Positions 59,801 through 64,000 of a stretch of 64,000 nt of DNA are shown here, piece after piece. Location: positions 62,001 to 126,000 of the forward strand of contig JASANG010003008.1 in assembly GCA_030248215.1 (NCBI GenBank), written 5' to 3'. The notes beneath the pieces are model-generated. The model saw only the letters and a program-made list of their open reading frames with translations, was not told where the DNA came from and made no database searches. This stretch comes from Enoplolaimus lenunculus (taxonomy: Eukaryota > Nematoda > Enoplea > Enoplida > Thoracostomopsidae). A program made the translations under genes and the position numbers. Each line of letters starts with the position of its first letter. The first letter of the stretch is position 1.

Positions 59801-62008
59801 CACCTTGTTTTAAACACTAAACAACATTGTTTACCTGTTGGAAACAGTAACAAACATCAACGTGTGACGTGGTTTGTTTGAGTTCGCAACCATCTTTCGG
59901 CGCAACCTAAAAAACGAAAACGCAGTTCGAAAAAATTGTTAAAACAACAAAAACAATTAAGTTCACCGACGATTTCAATTTAACTGCAAACAAATTTGGC
60001 AAAAATTAAATTAATTCAAACAATCGCAGCATCTCAATTTGTTTTTCAAACGTGAGTAGCGTTAGTGACCAGTTTGCAGTTTGCAACAAAACGTAAAAAA
60101 TACCACAGCCGAAGCCTGAGATTAACAACAAATATTGCAGAACCCGAAATCGACGCCGATGTAAAGCAAAATTTGATAGTTAAAATGTTGATAATTTTCA
60201 ATTTTACAATAATTTTAAAAACAACGAAAAAAGTAAATTTTCACATTTTTTGAGAAATCTGACAAAAGAGTATAAAGACCACAAGCAAACCCACTGAATG
60301 TCGTAAATTATCAAAATATGAAAAATTTCAGAGACGAAATTGTCGAAACCGCCGGCAAAATGTCTTTCGGAGACGGAGATGGAGACAGATCTCCGGCTGT
60401 ACCCTGCCAGGTTGAGGTAACAGCGTGACACTTTTTAACTACCGAATAAAAGTAACCCTCGAATCTTAGAGCATGTTTGATTTTGTCATTTACAGTAATC
60501 GGAATCCGATTGTTTGAAAACGTACAAACACAAAATTTGATTGGAGTACAACGACTGACCAACAGCGACTAATAATTCATCAACAACTTACAGGTTTATC
60601 AAGTTCCAGAGCAACTTCAACTCGTTTGCCAAAATGTTCTTTTGCAATTGCCAGCCATCGCGCTATTGCGTGATCGAACCATTTCTCAAGTTCACATAGT
60701 CGTGTCTGTTTGTTAGCTCTGAAAAATCATTAATTTTAATTTAAAACCGAAATGGGATACGTTTAGAGTCTAAACTTTTTAGCAATAAATTCATTCGATA
60801 CCGAGCTGTTTATATTAATGGGTTTGTATATACCATCTTAACATCGGCCAATGTCACTTTTCGGGGCGTAACAGTAGATTAAGCGCATTCTTAAGCCTAA
60901 GCCTACGCGTTGCAATAATGCGTGCCTAAGCCTAAGCCTATGCCTAAGCCAAAAATGTAATCTAGAAACTAAACCTACTCTTTTATAGACCCACCAGAAA
61001 CCTGGACGCCCATTGAAATAACACGAGTCACCAGAAACCTGGACGCCCCTTAAAGTAACAAGGGACACCAGAAACCTGGGGGCGTTAACATCTATCAGTA
61101 GTTTAATAGGTTTTCAAACAAGCGAACAGTGACATCTGCTAATTTCTGGATAGCAATAGGGAGGGTCAAGTGCAAAAAATGTAGTATAATTTCAAATATC
61201 AATCTATTGTTCTCTGACACTTAACTACGGATATGAGCCCAGGTACGCTCATGTAGAGATAGCGAAAACAAATAACCCGATCCATGCTACAATATTAGGC
61301 CATTAGGTACAGACGTTAGAACGATTTTTTTCTGTGGGATGTCCAACATGGAAGCAGCACCTAAAACTCAAATACAGGGAGGCCATCAAATCTTTGGTTT
61401 TGGGCCAATTGGTAAGCGAACCCGACACATGGTAAACCATAAATCAAACGAAAGGCAGCGCAGTTTTAAAAACCTGGCAAGTAAGAATTCAATGCATTTT
61501 TTCATTAAATGTCTTATATAACAACACGTGGCTTTAGTTATGGTGGGTTCAAAGGGATGTCAGCGCAGCACCCCCATATTCTTCTGCTAGTGTCGACTGG
61601 TACCTTTGACACCCGGGTTCTAGCGTGCCTGCTATTAACGTGTCGAAATATGAAGCGTTGCGGACAAAAACCCACAGGTAAAAGCGAACGCGAAACCAGA
61701 CGTTGTTTTTGTACTCAAATCCAATACATGATTTTGATTCTGTGAGGGTCTACCGTGGGATAAATTTCGGGAGTGTGCCGGAGTCCGTGTGGGAACAAAG
61801 TATGCTTTTGGTCTGAAACTTACTGACTTCCCAATTTTTCGCGATATTTCATAAATTCCGACAGTGTTAAATAGAGTTCGAACACTTGAAGTAAATGTTG
61901 CTCCTGAGCGCTTCCTAACGCTGAAGTTTCGTCTAACAGCCGAGTCGGTTGCTGCGTGTTATCGCCAACGACTTCTTGTGGACGGGATGTGATCATTTGC
62001 GTTGACAG
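45661..62008 (-). CDS. UNC13-family vesicle-priming protein (BAIAP3/UNC13D type), 3' half
   Basis: Munc13-family proteins prime vesicles for SNARE-driven exocytosis; the BAIAP3/UNC13D branch acts in dense-core and secretory-lysosome release. Fifteen consecutive minus-strand exons join in phase without a stop: 61824-62008, 60592-60718, 59835-59906, 59242-59316, 57966-58073, 56261-56365, 55851-55961, 54237-54383, 52745-52861, 52035-52118, 51248-51329, 50708-50746, 50142-50268, 47989-48242, 45661-45752 (stop). They encode 574 residues. The MHD region includes LLQVFELYLTLSEFMKYRE, WFDHAIARWLAIA and LCSVVNNAEHIRKL. The second MHD part includes AVDVLMEFYHADGKGPSLE. The C2B domain has IPLDSNGLSDPFVIVEL and VMDYDFLMANDYAGEAFL, keeping acidic loop residues expected to bind calcium. 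The tail RTDDREAQAFLQHLDSIQKS matches the EAQEFV tail of this branch. The N-terminal half (C2A and upstream) was not found in 62009-64000 and should lie beyond the window. Which vertebrate paralogue is closest is undecided. Confidence 0.92.
45790..46240. repeat. Foldback repeat arms, GGTACATAATGTACT type
   Basis: The left arm near 45795-45870 (GTGCGCAACTAAAGCGTTAG, then GGTACATAATGTACTACCTG) and the right arm near 46165-46240 (GGTCGGCCAAAAAGACAAGC, then GTACGCAGTTGCACACTC) are inverted relatives of the 31851-32137 element. The middle holds a GGCCGGCCCCT-rich segment. It lies in the last UNC13 intron, just 3' of the terminal exon's acceptor side. Confidence 0.5.
46285..46372. repeat. TATTCTCAAAT..GTAGCACCTA inverted repeat
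   Basis: TATTCTCAAATATGTGTAGC with CACCTACCACCAG is matched by the inverse CTGGTGATAGGTGGGTGCTA. The same text occurs at about 38365-38520 and 39862-40080. A short non-autonomous element. Confidence 0.5.
46517..46700 (+). mobile_element. Ty3/Gypsy-like reverse transcriptase fragment (broken fossil)
   Basis: A plus-strand piece resembles the reverse-transcriptase core of Ty3/Gypsy LTR retrotransposons, with HLNHLSHVFDRLNQHNLKL and a KFLGDVVS-type motif. Only this fragment is visible; no LTRs, gag, protease or integrase were recognised around it. It is an old, broken copy inside the last UNC13 intron, antisense to the gene. Confidence 0.75.
46930..47144. repeat. Palindromic TA-flanked element, copy 4
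   Basis: Begins TACACTGCAAAAATGGTGTG and ends CTTTTGCAAGTGTA. It is more diverged than the other copies (for example GACTCTCGCCGATATAGGCT in place of the usual CTCTCCGAAATAGG text), so it is probably older. It lies in the last UNC13 intron. Confidence 0.75.
47386..47656. mobile_element. TTAA-flanked 270 bp element with tRNA-like promoter, copy 1
   Basis: The left end is TTAACCCTTTCTCACATGAA and the right end is TGTGAGAAGGGGTTAT. The TTAA flank points to piggyBac-type mobilisation. On the minus strand the centre holds an A-box-like TAGCTGAGTGGTGA and a B-box-like GGAGTTCGAATCC in tRNA order. Same family as 47682-47951 and 48819-49090. Confidence 0.72.
47682..47951. mobile_element. TTAA-flanked 270 bp element with tRNA-like promoter, copy 2
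   Basis: TTAACCCTTTCTCACATGAA to TGTGAGAAGGGGTTAA, with TTAA intact at both sides. Nearly identical to copy 1, which lies 25 bp away in the same orientation. Its right end is about 36 bp from the donor of UNC13 exon 47989-48242. The tRNA-like block reads on the minus strand, the same strand as the gene. Confidence 0.78.
48819..49090. mobile_element. TTAA-flanked 270 bp element, copy 3 (diverged)
   Basis: TTAACTCTTTCTCAAATGAA at the left and AGTTAAAGGGTTAA at the right. The centre shares GGAGCTTGACACTCGAGCCC and ACTCAGCTATAGGAGC with the other copies. More base changes imply an older insertion. A partial relative (CGAGCGTCAAGCTCCTATAA) is at about 50455-50520. It lies in the UNC13 intron between 48242 and 50142. 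Confidence 0.7.
49566..49755. repeat. Palindromic TA-flanked element, copy 5
   Basis: Begins TACACTGCAAATAAATGGTG and ends TTTTTTGCAGTGTA. Its inner part is shorter than that of the other copies (about 190 bp in all). It lies in an UNC13 intron. Confidence 0.8.
50825..50890. repeat. AAT/ATA simple repeat
   Basis: An imperfect trinucleotide run (AATAATAATAATACTAATAA and onward) in the intron between UNC13 exons 50708 and 51248. Confidence 0.85.
52215..52525. repeat. TACTTAAGTA-rich inverted repeat
   Basis: Repeated palindromic ACTTAAGT units occur at both sides (TTAAGTACGTGCTAAGTAAT on the left; GTAAGTAATCACTTAAGTAT on the right), with GTTGCTGACAAAATAAG near the middle. It resembles a small foldback element. 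It lies in an UNC13 intron next to exon 52035-52118. Confidence 0.5.
52900..53090. repeat. TTAGGC-bearing element, family B (diverged)
   Basis: GGTCCATGCAAAGAACAAGG at the left and TACTACTGTTAGCTCTGTTT toward the right, with CTTAGG hexamers between. The right end is worn. It is about 40 bp upstream of the acceptor of UNC13 exon 52745-52861. Confidence 0.6.
53427..53590. repeat. Direct tandem repeat, two units of about 83 bp
   Basis: Both units carry GGCGTTCTNCTNGGTNCG-like text, then CTTGGNTTTTCACCTA and AACTTAGAACC followed by AATGACG. Divergence is moderate. In an UNC13 intron. Confidence 0.6.
53973..54072 (+). CDS. Candidate plus-strand exon inside an UNC13 intron
   Basis: On the plus strand CCGTTTTTAG is followed by one base and 33 open codons, starting LELVRLTNLTLMRFFDQC and ending YENETVKTWR, then a GTAAGC donor. 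The open frame extends upstream to 53809. Splice borders and residue mix are plausible, but no partner exon or family is recognised. It could be part of a gene nested antisense in UNC13, a relic, or chance. Confidence 0.2.
54520..54591 (+). tRNA. tRNA-like sequence, probably a pseudogene or SINE head
   Basis: A 72-base segment has a paired acceptor stem (GGCCGCG with CGTGGCC, one G-T), an A-box-like TGGTATAATCGGTAGCG and a B-box-like GGTTCGATCCC. A D arm like tRNA-Trp can be drawn, but the D and T stems contain mismatches. The anticodon loop would be CTGGAGA (GGA), which does not fit a short-variable-arm Trp-like body. It is therefore likely a degenerate tRNA copy or a tRNA-derived repeat in an UNC13 intron. 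Confidence 0.45.
55430..55620. repeat. GC-rich CGG/GCC dispersed repeat
   Basis: Contains GGGCGCCGTGCGGTGCC and GGCGACGGACGGCATCGC, then AGTATAGCGCCACCGTAAGA. Similar GC-rich text with GTATAGCGGCACC or GGTATCG motifs is at 29018-29110, 56925-57030 and 58283-58465, in a window otherwise about two thirds A+T. In the UNC13 intron next to exon 55851-55961. Confidence 0.55.
56871..57427. mobile_element. TACTGTAGTCACC-ended inverted-repeat element, copy 1
   Basis: The left end TACTGTAGTCACCGGAATAA, then GAGGGTGGGTAATAAGGG, matches the left end at 63096 (TACTGTATTGACCCGAATAA, GGGTAATAAGAGG). The right end CTTATTCGGATCACTACAGT is its inverse. The interior includes a GC-rich CGCCGCCGGGCGC segment of another family. 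It lies in the UNC13 intron between 56365 and 57966. Confidence 0.6.
57636..57875. repeat. Foldback repeat, GGTACAAAAAATAC type
   Basis: The left arm AACAAGAGTGTGCAATTGCC, GGTACAAAAAATAC and GGACGTTGCGCTTTTGGCCG is mirrored by the right arm GCAAAAACGCAATGCG, ACACAAAATGTAGCCATTTG and CACACTCTTATG. Same family as 31851-32137. It lies near UNC13 exon 57966-58073. Confidence 0.6.
59410..59790. repeat. Family A and family B TTAGGC elements side by side
   Basis: A family A copy (about 59410-59555) has ACTTTAAGGGATGTCCAGGT and TCTATAAAAGAGTAGGTTTA with CTTAGG hexamers. A worn family B copy (about 59632-59790) has ATAACAAGGTCGTAACAGTA and CCTAAGC-type units. Both lie between UNC13 exons 59242 and 59835. 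Confidence 0.6.
60850..61080. repeat. Family A TTAGGC element with repeated end
   Basis: Starts ATGTCACTTTTCGGGGCGTA, has CCTAAGC hexamers, and reaches CCAGAAACCTGGACGCCC at about 61000. The block ACCAGAAACCTGG then occurs twice more (about 61031 and 61068), as if the end was tandemly copied. In the UNC13 intron between 60718 and 61824. Confidence 0.65.
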
Positions 62009-64000
62009 CTACAAAAATATTAGGTGTCATTTGAGCCTGTAGCCAGATCACGGTGTTATAGAGAGAGCCAAAAAATTTGATACTTGTTTCCTTTATCCCC
62101 ACTCCCAACAAAAATTTGTTCTCGCCTGCACATAATGACTGGATCAACACAATTTTGTAGCGACCTGAATACGAGGGGGACTAATATTTGTTTGGCCTCT
62201 CAAGATTTCACTTGGTTATGGACTATTATTTATATTAACTTGCGCTCTACCACCTTTCGTTACTCATATATATCCGGTACTGCAATTATCCGTTGAATTA
62301 AACGTTTATTTATTACACTTAGAAATGTACTTTCAAAACTAAGGTATGCTTTAAAAATTTGAACTGAACTTTATTTGGTCCTGGAGTCATTTATGCACTA
62401 CAATGAGGGATAATTGACATTTATGGACTCAAATTAGGGTTTAGGGACGCTATTCGCTTACGGGTTCTTATTAGAGATACGGACTCTGATTGATTGAGAC
62501 TCAAAATGGGGACTTCCTCCTCATATTACCTGCCCCGTTCTTATTCGCGTCACTACAGTAGGCGAAAGCTTAAGCTTAGGTTTAGGCTTATCTGGATTAT
62601 GTCTAAACCAAAACACTAAGCCTAATCTTAGGATTAGGAAAATAAGGAACATCATAGTGGATAAAGCTTTCGACCTCTATTTAAATAAACAATAGTGTAG
62701 AGGAATAAAACAAATACCAAAATTTCTAATGGGATACAAAATTACTAATGGGATAGGAAGCAAGTTTGCATAATTTACAAACCGGCCCCCAAATGCCTTT
62801 TTTGCGGAGCCAGATTTTATTCAGTGCGGCTGAGCTCGCACCGTCAACATTTGGCTATGAAGCCGCAATCAGTCCGATTCGATTCAGTCTAAAGAACGAA
62901 AGCCAATCACGTTTGTGTAACAGCGGGCGAATGAAAATTTATTTGAACATTACTTTTGAAACAACTCTCAATTTATTTTTAAGTTATTTTAAAAATTAAA
63001 ATATTGACCGTATCTTTTCGACCGAATGGCACAAAGCAATGCTGTAAACGGAATTCCGATTGCGGTCAGAATTTGAATTCAAATCCAGTTCCGATTCCAA
63101 TATACTGTATTGACCCGAATAAGAGGGGGAAGGGTAATAAGAGGGGGGTCCCCATTTTGAGTCCAAATCAATTGGAGTCCGTTTCCCTAATAAGAGTCCG
63201 TAAGCGGATAGAGTCCCTAAACCCTATTTAGAGTCCATAAATGTCAATTAACCCTAATTGTAGCAGCGCATAAATGACTCCAGGACCAAATAATTTGAGT
63301 TCGAAACTCTAAAGCGTACTTAAATTTTGAAAGAATGTTCCTGAATATTACCTTGTATTATCGCTCAACCTTTTCATGCAAGGCAAAAAACGTTTAATTC
63401 AACGGATAATTGCAGTACAGGATATATATCAGTGACGAAGGGCGGCGGTTCGTGTGTTAAAATAAATAACAGTCCGCAACCGAATAACAAGGGGGTACCC
63501 GCTGGAGAGGCCAAATAAATATCAGTCCCCCTCTCTTATTCGGGTCACTACAGTAATCTAGTACCGTTTGGCACCCTGCATGGCACGTCAAAAATTTAAA
63601 GCAACAATTTTTGTAAGTACTCTAACAACCAACAGCGCGCATGCACCAGGTGAAAAATGTAATTAACGGAATAAAATCGCTAATTAAATATTGCAACTCC
63701 AGTTTTGGTCCAGGCCTGTAGATAGTTTATGTTGCTAGGAGAACTAAAAAAATTTAGGAGCGGGGTACAAGGATTTCCGATGACTTACAAGCGAGTTTGA
63801 AACCTTTCTATAAGGAGTCAAAACTTCTCTATGGGGATTGAGTTTCCCTGTCCTCCATCTGGGTATGGGCGCTTTTCGGCAATGCCAAAATTTGCACAAC
63901 CTACGGCTCCGGTTCAGTTGTTTTTCACTCCAGATGGACTCTTGTCTTTTGCGTGGACGAAAGTTTCACATGGGTATGAGGGGTAAATCAATGGGTTAAT
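62009..64000. other. Partial UNC13 intron at the right edge; repeats, no exon seen
   Basis: No further UNC13 exon could be recognised upstream of 62008 on the minus strand. The stretch is dominated by two inverted copies of a TACTGTAGTGACC-ended element (about 62153-62563 and 63096-63556). The last 300 bases have no recognisable coding or repeat content apart from short GC-richer segments. Confidence 0.5.
62153..63556. mobile_element. Two inverted copies of the TACTGTAGTGACC-ended element
   Basis: The copy at 63096-63556 begins TACTGTATTGACCCGAATAA and ends CTCTTATTCGGGTCACTACA, about 460 bp with inverted ends of about 27 bp. The copy at about 62153-62563 is in the opposite orientation: it starts TGTAGCGACCTGAATACGAG and ends TTATTCGCGTCACTACAGTA. 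Shared interior blocks include GAATTAAACGTTTATT against AAACGTTTAATTC, and GACTCCAGGACCAAATAA against TTATTTGGTCCTGGAGTC. About 530 bp of unique sequence separates them. Confidence 0.72.

Larger units (their letters stand above)
57966..62008 (-). other. UNC13 MHD1-type region
   Basis: Exons 61824-62008, 60592-60718, 59835-59906, 59242-59316 and 57966-58073 encode the helical stretch that in UNC13 proteins forms MHD1. The pattern of an LYLTL-type helix, then WFDHAIARWL, then a helix ending VALELDKP is distinctive of the BAIAP3/UNC13D group. The acceptor of exon 59242-59316 is ambiguous: an internal CTCAG would start it at 59295 in the same frame, dropping seven residues (ILGFWSQ). Introns here hold family A and B repeats. 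Confidence 0.85.

Noticed and set aside
889-62640. TTAGGC runs as interstitial telomere sequence
   Set aside because: The hexamers are degenerate, occur inside elements with defined inverted ends at many sites, and change orientation with the element, so they are part of the elements rather than former chromosome ends.
1-64000. CRISPR array, bacterial operon or prophage
   Set aside because: No regular spacer array, no Shine-Dalgarno-led long frames; the coding signal is in short spliced exons, typical of an animal genome.

Overview
The window reads as nuclear DNA from an invertebrate animal: AT-rich, small phased exons with GT/AG borders, introns of 0.1-4 kb, and very many short inverted-repeat elements. 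Three genes of animal families can be built from exons whose splice phases agree. A tunicate or another invertebrate deuterostome would fit, but this is a weak inference and I do not name a species. All confident protein genes lie on the minus strand, so the window reads right to left.

Layout. (1) 3596-7369: a fucose mutarotase (FUOM; RbsD/FucU family) gene with five recognised exons. The usual active-site His is replaced by Ala, and one or two middle segments could not be placed. (2) 9670-24481: a transforming acidic coiled-coil (TACC) gene with 15 exons, about 726 residues, 5' end not found. It ends in the conserved TACC coiled coil and carries an LFVKFDPL motif. (3) 32640-33329: one open frame for a 229-residue secreted or type I membrane protein with a signal peptide, an eight-Cys cluster and a membrane span; I recognise no family. 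(4) 45661-62008: the 3' half of an UNC13 gene of the BAIAP3/UNC13D (Munc13-4) branch, 15 consecutive exons, 574 residues covering the MHD region, the C2B domain and the tail. Its 5' part should lie beyond the right edge. A few isolated candidate exons (26272-26316, 27071-27096, 31235-31336, and 53973-54072 on the plus strand) belong to no model yet.

The rest is mostly repeats. Two different inverted-repeat families share an interior of TTAGGC-like hexamers. There is a palindromic TA-flanked family (five copies), a 270 bp TTAA-flanked family with a tRNA-like Pol III promoter inside (three copies), a family ending in TACTGTAGTGACC (three copies), a foldback family around GGTACAAAATGTACC, and two elements of 1.0 and 1.5 kb lying side by side in a TACC intron. 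There is also a nearly identical 615 bp tandem duplication in another TACC intron. A short, broken Ty3/Gypsy reverse-transcriptase fragment sits in the last UNC13 intron. From 33.3 to 45.6 kb I see repeats and no gene.

The three recognised genes have no shared pathway: sugar anomer conversion, spindle and microtubule work, and vesicle priming. I see no operon-like spacing. No prokaryotic system, CRISPR array, rRNA or canonical tRNA is visible. The most unusual content is the repeat biology, the FUOM-like gene lacking its catalytic His, and the unassigned Cys-rich membrane protein.
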